Assembly: GCA_016098155.1 (NCBI GenBank)
Contig: JAAAJB010000141.1
Span: 1 to 62,453 of the forward strand
Direction of reading: 5' to 3'
Source of the DNA: Actinomortierella ambigua
Taxonomy: Eukaryota > Mortierellomycota > Mortierellomycetes > Mortierellales > Mortierellaceae
Length of the DNA stretch: 62,453 nt
The notes beneath the pieces were generated by a model. The model was given only the letters and a program-made list of their open reading frames with translations, made no database searches and had not been told where the DNA came from. A program made the translations under genes and the position numbers. Below, piece by piece: positions 1 through 12,576 of this stretch; the stretch's first letter is position 1; every line of letters begins with the position of its first letter.

Positions 1-2162
1 TTGAAGACAGCAAAGGAACCAATGCGCACACACTTATGGTTCTTCTCGGTGTTGCAACAGGAATGCCTTACCACTCTAGCAACTATGAATCATGCCTGCC
101 TATCGGCTCCTTCCTCCCACAAGTCTCTATCGCCAATATCATCCTACGAATTATCTCCGCAAGGCGACAGGTTTGTCCCAGGCTCGGCCCTCAAAGCTCC
201 GTGGCCACGGATGCAATGGTAAGCAAGACCCCCAATGTTGTGTCACAAAGCACATATGGCATGGCTGTGTGGTCCTCAACGTGCTGAAATGCTATGCATG
301 CTCTCGCCCTTTCATCTCGTAATAGCTGCCCTCTCCAATACTTGCAGCGACATTAATCATCAAGTATCGATGGCCCGGTCTACAACACTACAAGCTACCA
401 TCATAGCCATGGAATGGTAAGTGGGACCTAGTACGAGTAGTGAGGCACGAGGCACATGATAGATGTCATTGTGGCTCCCAGGTTATCAACTCTTTTTTTT
501 CTTCCTCTGCTTTCCCGCTCCAATAGCTCATTCATCCACACCAATAGCCCTTGAGTCTATCAAGCAAATATCGAATGAGCAACCATGGTCGCGCCCCTCC
601 TCTCTGGTGGCTCCTTTGTCAACCCCAGTCAACCTATACATTGTACTACACCCTACACCACGCATACGATACAGAACACCCTACCACACACACCACACAT
701 GCCTAGCTCTTCCATCACAGCAATGTCCTCTCGCATGCTATCCACACGCAGCTTTTCAAGCCCAGTCATAACCAAATGGACATGCATATGTACAATCCCC
801 TAAGGCACTATAATACAATAAACACATACATACATACAAACACGAACACACGCACATATAACAAAGTACCATAGCTGATTCAAATTGGCTATGTTATCTT
901 ACGACGCCGCCTCCCCATGAGTTGAACTCTAGTCTGAAAGGGCCAAACTTGGTGTTCAGGCGAAAGATGCAATTGAGAAATTTCAATACTGACTCGTTAT
1001 TGCTGCTGTTGTTTCCTGGTCCTTTGAGTGTAGAGGTCTGCCATTGACACACAGTCAAAGGCCTCGCTGTTCGAGTGGGTAAAGTAGCATTCATCCTCTT
1101 GAAGGAAGTATCAAGAGATGCAGTGGGCTGTGATGGCCCTTCAAGCTTTCCCATGCTCACAGTGGCGTCTGCGTGTACTGCCGGCGGAAGTACCAAGGGA
1201 GGGGAGGTGGTGCTCTTGTCTAGCTACTGTGGCAATCGAAACATGACGAAAGACATTCTTTCGCCACACCGCAGCCAACTTGAGAGGCGCATTTCGGAGG
1301 ATTTCTTGGCGGGGAGCCCGAGAAAAAGGGTCTACAGGATATTTACGTTGGGGAGAAATAGAGTTATCCCCGTTGCTTGTTCATCGAGCACTGCTTGATA
1401 GATGCCAGCGGCAAGCGGTGGGGACACAATCATGATTGACACCCTTTCACTGAGCACGAGGGGAACGGGGTATATTTCCTGCGTGGCGATGTGTGTGTGT
1501 GTGTGTGTGTGTATGTGCACCTGTTGTGAAAGCAATAGATTATTGGCAAACGGCGCGCATCGTAGGAAAGGAAATTTGGAAGCGCGGTTTTTTTTGATAT
1601 CTTTACTGGCGAGGACCCCATACCAGGCTAGTCCCGTAGAGCCTTGTATACCATGCTATCTCGTCAAGTATATCTCCCCATCTTTCTCTCCCATTGACCA
1701 TGCATTGACCCCAATGTGAATAGACCACGAAATTTAGCGTCAAAGTTGTCGACTTCCCAAACTACAGATGCTCTAGGTCCATCAAAGCCTCAACGCGCTT
1801 TATTATCTAATATAGATTGGACCCAAAAGGACGGTTGGTAAGACATGGCATGCTCGTCTGCTATCTCATCGTTGATAAAGCACTTGAAGTTCATGACATC
1901 CAAGGCACTTACAATAGACGACTTCCACCTTCCTACAAGCTTGACTAGCAAACACCCTCCTCCCCTCCCCCCCTCTTCAAAATACACGCACACACGAATA
2001 TTAGAACGCCTATCCATCCACACACATTAAAGTAATTTTCGATCACATACCAACACCCAACAGATCCTAATAATACACATCCAAAAAGATTTTTGAAAAG
2101 AAAAGGCTGTATTTACAAGATTTTTTTAAAATGCCAGGACTAGAGCAAGTTTTGTTTCTCTT
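1..2162. other. Intergenic, no gene supported
   Basis: Only short overlapping reading frames are present, and none shows a recognisable domain or a spliceable series. A (GT)n microsatellite lies at 1491-1512. The last 150 bases are AT-rich with A and T runs and probably include the 3' UTR of the minus-strand tricalbin gene. A 100-codon minus-strand frame at 894-1196 was considered but lacks support. Confidence 0.6.
1491..1512. repeat. (GT)11 microsatellite
   Basis: An uninterrupted run of GT dinucleotides lies in gene-free sequence. Confidence 0.95.
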
Positions 2163-5100
2163 TTACTTCCGGAACAAGCCGCGCTTGCTCTCCGGGCGCC
2201 TGCCCGACGCGGGCTCAAAGGCCAGGGCGAGATGAATACGTCCGCCGGCTCCCGACAACGGTGCCCAAAAGTCGGCCACGTATTCGCCAGGGTGCGACTC
2301 GTTCGCCGGTTGCAGGTACTCCCATACCCGCAGGTCAAAGTCGCCCAGATCCTTGTCACTGCCCAGCTTGTTGTGATCCTTCACGCAAAAGTTGATCGCC
2401 ACTGGATGGCCCGTCAGACCTGGGATCACACAGTCCTCGTTCCACACTGGGTGCAGGTTCTCCTTCTTCACCTTGGTCTTGAACAGGCCCTTGGCTCCCA
2501 TCTTCACTCGCACATACGGATCGCTCAGACCGCTCTTGTCCACACCTTGCAGACCATCGGCTTCAATGATCTGCACCGTCAGTGTACCGGGCTCGCCCAC
2601 GATGTCGTTCGAGTCAAACACCATGGAGCTGCGTGACCGGATTGAGCCAACACTTGTCCGCGGCAATGGTGACGCCGACGCCGACAAAAGAGATCCCTGC
2701 GAAGGCGACGCACCCAGCGTCGACTGGGTGGGTGTCTCTGGTTGTGGCACTGCGCTGCTAGGAGGAGTATCTTGCAATTTCGGCGATGCGTTCAGCGCCG
2801 GCGACGACGTGTTTTCAATCGTCGACTGCGATCCATTCTTCTCCTTGTCCTTGCGCAGTCCAAGCACCGACGCACCCGCCGACAGACCGCCAAAGACACC
2901 CTTGCCGACAGCACCGACGCCCTTGGCTGCGCCGCCAACACCCTTGATGGCACCACGACCGACAGCACCACCGACATCCATCGCTCCATGGCCAACAGCA
3001 CCCACGGTGTTGATGCCAGCCATGCCAACATTGCCTACAAGGTTGGCTCCACCGGTTACCAGGTGAGCGCCTCCAGAGACGAATGTCGAGCCAAGTCCCG
3101 ATCGGCGCTTGTTGGAAGACAAGAACTCGGGCATGAACTTGACGCGCAGGTGGATCTCGCCTTGGTTGGACTTGTTCTGCAACTTGAGGGCAAACTCGTT
3201 AGGGATCACCAGCTGCAGATTCGTCAACGGGACACGGGCCATACCGAGAGACTTGGCCGCCGAAATCTGGTTCCAGTCAAACACTTCCAGTACCAGCTCA
3301 TCCTCGGCACGCGAACCAATCGGGATAACGAACTGCTCGTTAAACTCTGGGTCCAGCGTCTTCTTGACGCACTCTGACTTGTACACCTCCTTGCCGTTGA
3401 GTCGGAACACCACATATGGATCGCTGGAGCCACCACGGTCTGCAGCCAGCAAGTTGCGTCCACGGATCAGATTGCACGACAGGTTGCCCATGTTATCCAG
3501 ACGTTCCTTGGGCTCGAGCTCGATCGGGACGGGCAGGTACTCAAACTTGAGGTGGATCTTGCCACGCAGATCCGTCTTGTCCAGAATAGGAATCTCTGCT
3601 CCATCTGGAGGTGTCGTCTCCAAGAGCGTTCGAATGTTACCAGTCATGACACCGACAATGGGATCCTTCTCAAGCGACGACTTCTCCTTGACCATGACGA
3701 CCAACTTGGCATACTCAAGTTCCTTGACAAAGATGTCAGCCACCTCGTGCCACTTGGGGTTCCGCGACTTTTGAGGCTGAGACTTGTACTGATATTCGTC
3801 GCTGTCAACGTAAAACTCGCAGTATGTGTTGCTCTTGTCCAGTTTGGCGCCCATCAAGTGGGCAACCAGAATACCAGACTCGTAGTCGAGAGCGTCCTCA
3901 CGTGTCACCGTGTTGGCAGGCAGGGCAGCCGCGGCAATGTCGACAGCCGCATCAGCAATATCCTTGCCAGCTGATGCTGCGGGTTCCAAGGTAGCCTTGG
4001 CAAGAGCCTCCTGGGCACGCTGAAGGTTAGCAACAGCTTCGCCCTCCTTGGCAGCAGCCGCGGCAGTCTCGATAGGCGCAGCAGCACGCTCGGCAGCAGT
4101 GACCTCCTTAGCGACCTTGAGGGAGGGATGGAAAGAGATAACGTAGTGCAGCTCGCCCTTGGCGCCACCATCCTTCTGGAGAAGAGGTGCCCACCTATCA
4201 ATGGCAGGGCGTGCCTCGTAACCAGCCTTATCGGGCAGCTCGTCCACCAGATCTGCGATAGTAAAGCCGGCCTTGCCAAGCGTACGGTCCTTGGTAAGCT
4301 TTTGGTAATCAAAGACCTCAAGCTCAATGGCCTGCTTCATTGAGTTGACAGCCACATAGTGGATCTCGTTCCAGACAGGGTTGAGGTTATCGTCAATGAT
4401 CTTTGTGCGACCACGGCGGACGTTCTTGTCTCCTGTGATGACAACATATGGGTCAGACTTGCCCGTAGCCTCCACGTTGCGAAGATCGCGACCAGCCAAC
4501 AGCTTGATACGAACAACACCAAAAGCAGGCTCTATTTGATCGGAAACAACAAAAAATAGGTCTTTGGGTGAGATGCATGCTCGCAAGACAATCGAGTCGG
4601 AGGCAGGGCAAGATTAAGAAACATAAACAAAGCATGCGGATACGGGTTCATAATCGTCAACTTACTGTGCATGGATGGGTTCAGGTCATCGCTCATCAGG
4701 ATGGGCTTCCATTCGGTGTTGAGGCGGAGCTTGCCAGTGCCATCACCGCCCTGCACCGTGACCCAGTCGACCTTGTTCTTGGTATCATCGATCAAGTTGA
4801 CGGCAGCCGATCGGTACTTGCCAATGACCTCGCCATCAGCCACAATCTCAAAGTCAATGTTGGCATTCAACAAGTCCGTGATAAACATCTCGACATTGGC
4901 ACCCCAGGCAGGGCTGGTGCCGCTCAGCTTGCTGGTCGTGTGGGCGAGCTTGCCATTCAGGTAGACGTTACAGATCGACTTTGTGCGGCCAGAGCGAGCA
5001 ATATCCTTGGCCTGGGCGACATTGACGGCCAGAATACCAGCGTTGGACTCGACGGGGATCAAGGTACCAGAGCCATCCTCTGCAGGCTTGGGCTTCTCGA

Positions 5101-7422
5101 TGGGAAAGAAGGCTGCACGAATGCGGGTGGCACCACGCTCCTTGCCGTTGCGCAAGATCTTGCACCAGACGTCATCCTGCAGAGGATCCAACTCGAGCGC
5201 CTTCAGGTCAAAGTTGGCCTGGCCAAGAGGACGGTCCTTGCGCATGGTATCCTTGTCCAAGATCTCCATGACGACGATTTCGTTGAGGTTGTTGACCAGG
5301 ATGGTGAAGGTTTCGTTCCAGATAGGGTTAAGAGTGTCTTGCTTCACAGAGGTCTGGGCGAGCTCAGGGCGGTTTCCGAGACGAATCTTCATGTAGGGGT
5401 CCGAGTTGCCAACCAGCTCCGTATTCTTGAGGTCCTTGGCATTGTAGACGGTGAACTGAACCACACCAATAGAGGCCGTCAGGGAGGCACCACCAGTCAT
5501 GATCTGCTCAAGATCAAGAGTGAAAACATTGGGGTTGTACATCATGGGGCCGAGGATAGCGTGTGTCTGATCACGGATGAACGACTGGAGACCAGGAATG
5601 TGAGCGATATCCATGCCGAACGTCTCACCACCAACAGGCTTGAGAACATAGTCGATGGTTGGGGGCTCGAGGAAGGAAAAGTCAAGCGTCTTGATGTGGG
5701 GGAAGTTGGAGGTCAGCTTGAGCTTGATGCGGAAGTAGCCCTTGAAGGACATGTCCTCAACCAGGATGGGCATACCAGCACCAACAATACCCTTGCCAAC
5801 GCGAACAGTCAGGACAACTTTTGGGTTGACCTGCGATCGCAGCTGGCGAGGAGTCATATCTTCAATGTCGGTGGGCGTGAAGGACACACGCCAGTCCATC
5901 ATCTAATATTTCACCAAAATACCCAATGGTGGAGGGAAGGGGGGGGGCAAAACCAGAATGTTAGAGTAGATCACGCATATTGGGGCTCGACGCGCGAGAG
6001 GGGGACTCAAACTTTGATGGGGATTCATGACACGGAGAGCAAATTTTGGCTCTCCATACAAAGAGTTGCCTGGAACAATGATGTCCCACTAAGCAAACGA
6101 AACCGAAAAAATTAGACTTACCACAACGTCAGGATCAGTATGGGGGTACGTCTTGATGTTATCAACGCGAGGAGCCTTTGTGCCGAGGGTGAAGGTGGTG
6201 AGACGGATGGAGTCAAGGAAGGCAGGGGTCTGATCGACCAAGATGCCGTCCACAACGCCGACAACCGTGGCACTGAGAACTGGCTCGTAGATCAGCCAGA
6301 ACTTGGACATAAAGTTGTTAATCCACTCGACGGACTCTGAGTTATCTTCCAGCTGTATTCCAATGCAAAAGATGATATCATGGTCAGAAATTAAATGGCG
6401 TATGTAGTAAAGAGCATCGCTCAGTGCAAAGTTTTTTTTTTTTTTGGGGACCGCACTTGGTGCGAGAGTGCTCTCTTAAACATCACACATACCGCATTCT
6501 TGATCAGCTCTCGGGTCAGATCATCACGAGCATTACGACGGAAGCGACGGATAGAGTTCTTGTAGTAGGTGGCTACGCCAGTCGAGCAATGATGAAATAG
6601 AAAGAGCAGATATAAAAAAAAGGAGGTTTGAAGAAAGTAGAGATGGAAAGAAAAAAAACACAGGAGTCAAGAAAGATTAGCGCTCATTCCTAACGAGCTT
6701 TTTGCGATACGAATAAGGCTCGCCCCACTCCTTTTTTTGTGTGTGCAGGGTCGTTCGTCTGAGATCACCAGACTGCGACAAAGCAACTTACCGCCAAAGG
6801 CAATGATGAGAATCAGAGAAACAAAACCACCGCCAAGCTTGAAGACGATGAAACAGACGACTGGGATGAGGAACATGGCCGCCGCATTGTGCCAGAAGGC
6901 GCCATACATGGCGCTGCTGGCAAACTCGTCCATCCAGATCGACTTGTCGCGGAACTCGTTGCTGGGGCCATCTGTCCGCTTGTAGGCTTCGAGCCATCCG
7001 ATGCGAGTCATCTGTGGATAGGCTCCGACAATGCGATTCTTGATGTCATCGACCACTGTGGCAGAACTGGCAGCCGCCGTCGCGGCCGCCTTGTCTTCGG
7101 CCGTAGCAGTGGTGGCGGTAGTGGTCTTAGGAGCACTGCCATTGACCTTCTCAGCCTTTGGCTGCTGCTTCTCGGCCAGGAGAGGTGTTGTGGCGACGGT
7201 GGGCGCGTCGAGGCTTGCCCTGACGGGGTCGATGTGAGGCAAGTCTTGCGGTTTGATGTCAGAGGCGATGACAGTACCACCGACGGCCTTGCCAACAAGT
7301 TCGTCGAGCTTCTCCTTTCCAGGAATGGTAGGCTTCTCTACAGGGGCGGGCACATCGTCGGGGAGTGGAGGCTCGACGTTGAGCACTGGCTGCTGCTGCT
7401 GTTGCTGCTGTTGGGGATCCAT
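2163..7422 (-). CDS. Tricalbin / extended synaptotagmin (SMP and multiple C2 domains)
   Basis: Tricalbins tether cortical ER to the plasma membrane and carry lipids between them. Five exons join in phase at GTAAGT/GTATGT..AG sites: 7422-6792, 6572-6493, 6352-6122, 5902-4666 and 4531-2163. They give 1515 residues, close to yeast Tcb3 in length. The N-terminus is Gln/Pro/Ala-rich. A hydrophobic hairpin at residues 180-212 is followed by basic residues (YYKNSIRRFRR), then the SMP domain at about 238-440 (DPDVVMMDW near its middle). Six C2-like units follow, at about 460, 603, 728, 945, 1076 and 1377. Units 1, 3, 5 and 6 keep the SDPY calcium-loop motif. Units 2 and 4 have lost it, so they probably do not bind calcium. 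A Gly/Val-rich periodic linker lies at about 1209-1285 and a Ser/Pro-rich stretch precedes the last C2. The ATG at 7422 starts a poly-Gln segment. Family assignment is firm; which Tcb paralogue it matches is not. Confidence 0.95.
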
Positions 7423-9849
7423 GGGTGGAGGCGGTGGTGTGGGAAACAGAGGGTGGTCGTCAGGCTCCTCTTGCGCAAGAGAGAGAAGGGAGACTCGAGG
7501 TTGGCGAACACGGCAGAGTCAAGGAACGTTGCCTCTGAAGACCTGGGAGGTAGGGAGAGCTAAGAGGGGGTGAGAAACGATGTGGTAGAGGTTGATGGAG
7601 GGGGAGAAGGCTGGAATGGAGTAGAGAAAGTTGCCGATGCAACAAGAAGGGAAGTAATGAGAAGAAAGAAGGAAAGTGGTCAGTAGAGCGAAGAGCAGCT
7701 TTTTGTATGGACTTTTGAACTAGCCAAGAAAAAGCGTGGGCATATTACAATTGTGGTACTGAACCCCCCTCCACCCCCAAAACTCAACACCTTATTCCTC
7801 GCTCCAATTGTAACATAGTCCTTCAGCTCCCGTCGAAACTGTGTTATTCTGTGCGCCCAATCCATCTCCCTTCGTTGGTTCGTTCGTTCGCTTGCTCGTT
7901 TTCCCCCCCTCCCTCCCCCCTTTCCGCGTATCTTCATTTTGCTTTCCTTCTCCCGCAAACACCCAGAACATGAATCTCCTCAACTATGTTTCTGCTAAAG
8001 AGGCATGTGTCGATCCCCCTTCCTTCCTTTGATCCATCCTGATGGGTGTGGAGCATGTCGAGTCATGCCCGTAGTCTGCGTTCTTCGTATTCGATGCTCT
8101 TTTTTTTTTTTTTTTTTTTAATCGGCTCCACTCCACTCTTCCAAAATGGGAGGGCATCCTAGTTTAAAAATATCGTGTGCATGTCCAACACGCATTCTTT
8201 TGGAGCTCTCTGGTCCACAATATAAGGGTGACGCGCCATGTTCGTGTTGTCCCTCGGGGGATGAACGAAAAAATCATAGAGATGCAAGTCCTGCCAATAT
8301 AATCTCTCCAAAGTGATAATCCAGTAGCTGTTGCTCAACCTGTTCTGTGCATGCAATTGCATTAAGCCTAATGGACGAGGGAAGGGGAAAGGGGAAAAGT
8401 AGAGGGTGCTTTGCTACGCATGGAGGATAAAAAGAACAAACTCTAGAGGATATCCGTTGGATGTTCCTGGTTATGGGAGGAAGGGTCGTTGTTGTTCCTT
8501 GTCCATCCACCAAACCGGCGCCACACTGCCTGGCCATCCAGCTCACCCTGAGTAAGAAAGAGGCACTGTAGAACCCTGTCGCCTTTTTTTTTTCCTCTCT
8601 TTCTTCCCACCACTGAAAGAGAGCCCTGTGCGCGGATGCAGTCAATGCAAGACAGGGAAAAAGAGTCTGCTTGTCGCTTGTTCGCGCGTAATAACGGAAC
8701 CGCAGAAGCATCATGAGGTTGTCAGCAACCAAAAAGAGACGTGTAATTTCTTACCCTCTGTGTCGACTAGAGATGTTTCGTAGGCAAAAACAAGCGAGCA
8801 CGAAGTCGACAACACAAATGATGATGAATGTGGAGGAAGATGGAAGGGATGGCCACGAGAGAGAGAGAGAGGGGGGGGGAAGGGTAAAAAAAAGAAGAAG
8901 AAGAAGAAGAGGAGGAGGGGGGTGGGGAAACCACACCTTTTATTCTTCATGAATCACCACTCTCTATCCAGACGAGTGATGATGCATGAAAAAAGTTTTG
9001 TTTCCCGTCCCAAAAAAAAAAAAAACTGCCCACAATTCTAATCCCCCTTCCCCCTCCCCCCCTCCCCTTATCACCTCTGCCGTCCTGACCCTGGACCGAT
9101 GGGTGACCGACCTTGTCTACTGTACTTCATTCATCTCTTTACCGCCACCCTGTACCATATGCACAAATCATACGTCGACACACATTCGACATGCCTAACA
9201 CTGCACTGTCCCTCGCTCGGCTACTCCTCGGGCAACGCATGTGTGTTTGTGTGTGGATGGTTTGGCCTCGAAACTTTGGCGGCTAAGTTTGGGTAAGCAG
9301 ATCTTTTTCCTTTTGCCTCCAATATGGACTTTTGGAGCTCAGACGCATATCTCTCCAATAGGGCCTTTCTACTTCCGTCATCTCTTTTTTTTTCCCTCCT
9401 CTCCATAAAATGGGATCCAAGCGCCTTTTTCGAGTCTCTCTGCCATTTGCTCTCTCTCTTTCTCTCTCTCTGCTGCTGCTGGGCACGTTGTACATTTTTC
9501 AAATGAACTGGTTGAGACCCAGCTCCCCGGAAAAGTTGACCCGGCAATAGAAAACAAAACAAGGGTGCTCTCCAATTCCCAAGTTCAGAGTCCATCAACC
9601 CAAAGAAAAATCACTCCAACGTGCCAGTGATTTCACTCTTATTCCCACCTAATCCACCTTTCTTTGCTCCAGTGTTTGGCAACATCCTGCATGCTTTACG
9701 ACACACTTGCATGGTGTATGTGAGAGAGAGAGAGAGAGAGGGTTGGGAGATGACATATTACAAAAAGACTAAACTAGCTGGAATCTCAATCTTCCACTGA
9801 CGAGACAAGACACGAGGAGGGTAAGGGGGAGGGGGGGTATTATATTCTA
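7423..9849. other. Intergenic between tricalbin and purine permease
   Basis: This holds the tricalbin promoter and leader and the 3' flank of the permease. It is rich in simple sequence: C/T-rich at 7880-7930, a 20-base T run ending at 8119, GA and AAG repeats at 8860-8920, an A run near 9012-9024 and a GA run at 9722-9740. The reading frames here are translations of these tracts. I see no gene. Confidence 0.6.
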
Positions 9850-12266
9850 TTACTTCTTGATGTCGTAGGCAGGAGTGCCAGACGAGCCTTCCTCCATCTC
9901 AGGCATCCCGCTCGACGTCGAAGGGACGCTGGACGTGTCATCCTCATCGTCAAAACCCTCGTCCTCGGGCAGGAGCAAGTTGAGGGCCATGGCGATCATG
10001 GCGCCCAGACAGAAGCCACTGCTGAGCACAATCTTGGCTGAATCGGCCAGCGACGCGACAAAGGACGACGAGCCGGTGTATGTGACCATCTTGGTGAACA
10101 CGTCTTTCACCAGGGCTGCACCAAAACCAAACACAAAGGAACTCGCCACAATGAACCTGTATATAATAAAAAAAAAGAAGGTTGGTTGACACCAAAAAGG
10201 TTAAAACAGGAAACTGCTCAATCAATCCAAGACTCCGTTGATAAGGTGAAAAGGTATTCATGACACAGGTGAAGGGAGGGGGGGGCCCGTGTCAGGATGA
10301 TCCAATACCACAAAGGCCATAAAAAGCTCTAAAAAAATCCATTACCTGTCACGACGTGTCCACTTAAGGAACGACAGGATGCGGACGCCCGAGACCATGA
10401 CGTTGGCAAAAAGGAACGTGGTCATGCCGCCTAGGAGAGGAAAAAAAGTTTAAATCGGAGTGGAATGCATAAGTTTTAAGTCTGAGACCAAAGTTGGCTT
10501 CTTTTCTCTTTCTTCTTTTTGTCTCTCAATTTTCCCTTCTCATCCTTTCATGACGAAGAACAGGAAACAGGCAAAATGACTTACCGAGGACAGCATCAGG
10601 GACAGTGAGGAAGAGCGCACCAAACTTGGAGAAGACGCCCATCAGGATCAAGAAGAAGCAGCACATGTATCCAGCCATCGTGTTGGCGCATCGGGTCAGA
10701 GCGATAATGCCGTTGTTCTGCGCAAAGCAACTCATAGGCGAGTTGAAGAAGGTCGAGGCCAAGAAGCCCGACACACCATCAGCCAGAATACCACCCTGAA
10801 GACGGCTCTCAAACTCTCGGCCCTCAACAGACAGGCGCGACACCTCACACGAGGCCGTGATATCACCGATGGACTCGACCATCGCCAGCGTATATGTGAT
10901 TAGTAACGGAATGATGGCCGGCGGATAGACTGAGATCGGGTACGTCTTCACCCACAGGAACGTGATGACGGGTGCGGCGTCCAACGATGCCGACGTCGTG
11001 TATCCACATGCGACAGCGACAATAAATCCGACGGCCAGACCAATCACGACCTGGGCATTACGCATAAAGGGCGAGCCGAAGAACTCAACAAGCACAATCG
11101 TCGCAAAGACCAGGAATCCCAAGCCAATCCACTGACCAGAACCCCAGGGCGCTGCGTTCGGTGCCATATTGTTGGGGCAGTTGACAAACATGCCCGTCTT
11201 GGGCATCGCTGCACAGGGACCACTGCCACCGGCCCATTGGGTCATGCCGCTCGTAATCAGCTTTGCGCCAATCAACACAATAGTCACACCCGTCACCACG
11301 CTTGGGAACAGGCGCTTCAGAGCCTTGGGAGGCATGAACGAGAAACAAATGGGCAGGAACGAGCAGATCATACATGTGCCGATATAGGCACCCCAGGCTT
11401 TCGGGCAAGGTTGGTACAGGATGGAGCCGTCAGGGTTCGGGGTCGACTCGCAGTATCCCGTCTTGTACATGTTACCGACCATCGACTGCAGCACCGGAAG
11501 GAAGATGAAGCTCGTACCCAGAACACTGACCATGCCTGTGCCGATATAGTAACCACGGATGAGCTTGAACCGAGTGATCTGGATCAACGACAGTACACCC
11601 GACGTGATAAGGGATGTCGAGATCATCTGTGTCCGTCCATCCGACGTCAGGTTCAGACCGTTGGGCCCGCTGCCGGACATAATGATTGCCGGCGTCACCA
11701 CACCTGCGATCATGGCAAGCGTGTGTTGGAAGCCTGTATGATTTATTTTTGTGTATCAAGTGTTGTGAGATGGCGTTGGGATAGGAACGTCGGGGATAGA
11801 CAAAGTAGAGAGAAATGAGAGAATAAAAATTAGTGCGGTGCCATCATGCATAGCAAGTTTGTTTGTGAGCGTTATCTTCGCCCAATGTTTCAAATCATAT
11901 TTCGATTGGTGTGTGCGTCCAGTGTGTGCGTCCAGCAGCAAACGAGCAAATATAGCATTTATAACTCTTACCCATCACGATAGCCATGAGCAATGGAAGC
12001 CTGTCCTTGAGACCATAAAACGGCGGTGGACGATGGCGTGTTAGGCCAGGAAGAGTGGGCATGCACAGGAAGCTGTAGTCGTAGTCACCCATCCAGCCCT
12101 GCTTTGTAGTCAGGATCTCACGGGTAGTTGACCATGTAGGCAGCTTGCCGGCAGTATGAGAGAGATCGATATCTGCATCGCGCGTCGCTGTTGGAGGCTC
12201 ATAGCGGGTGGGTTGATCTTGAATCACCTCAGCAGTTGCTGGCGACTCTTGCTTTATCTCGGACAT
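9850..12266 (-). CDS. Purine/xanthine permease (NAT/NCS2 family, UapA-like)
   Basis: Predicted plasma-membrane proton symporter for xanthine, urate or other purines. Four exons join in phase: 12266-11972, 11733-10585, 10430-10346 and 10156-9850, giving 611 residues (Aspergillus UapA is about 574). The N-terminal cytosolic tail leads into PPFYGLKDRLPLLMAIVMG, followed by GFQHTLAMIAGV at the first membrane helix. The NAT signature appears as QNNGIIALTR, which matches the family pattern Q-N-x-G-x4-T-[RKG]. The hydrophobic profile fits 12-14 helices. The C-terminal tail is acidic (EDEGFDDEDD), a region that in UapA directs trafficking. The ATG at 12266 is chosen because the longer in-frame reading starts with GTG. 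Substrate specificity cannot be read with certainty. Confidence 0.94.
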
Positions 12267-12568
12267 CGTCTGCGCTTGTGTGAGTGAGTGTGTATTAGAA
12301 GTAGTTGTAACCACTGACTGTGAATGCTTGAGGAGATGTTGAGAGAGGGGGAGGGCAAGGGGTGTTGAAGAGGATGGCGGAGGGGAAGAGGGATAGACTG
12401 TTCGGTTTTCTGTTGATTGTTTTTAAGATCAAAACAAGGGAAAAGCCGACAAAAGAAAACAAAAAAGGTGGGGAGGAGGAGGAAGGAAGGAAAAGGGGAA
12501 AGGAGATGAGAACAAGTCTGAAGAAGAGAAGAAGAAGGAAAAGAAAGGCAGTAGGAAACGAACGTCGA

Positions 12569-12576
12569 TATTTATA
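12569..12576 (-). promoter_or_regulatory. Candidate TATA box of the purine permease
   Basis: On the minus strand this reads TATAAATA, about 305 bases upstream of the permease ATG. The distance is long but would fit a purine-rich leader (pyrimidine-rich on the coding strand). Motif match only. Confidence 0.35.

Noticed and set aside
894..1196. 100-codon minus-strand frame
   Set aside because: Some coding look near its end, but no start, splice partner or family could be seen.
4568..6115. 515-codon + strand frame opposite tricalbin
   Set aside because: It is antisense to a strongly supported exon, has no domain, and long antisense frames arise from the third-base bias of the real gene.
12267..12314. 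16-codon N-terminal extension of the purine permease
   Set aside because: It would start with GTG; the ATG at 12266 gives a normal cytosolic tail.
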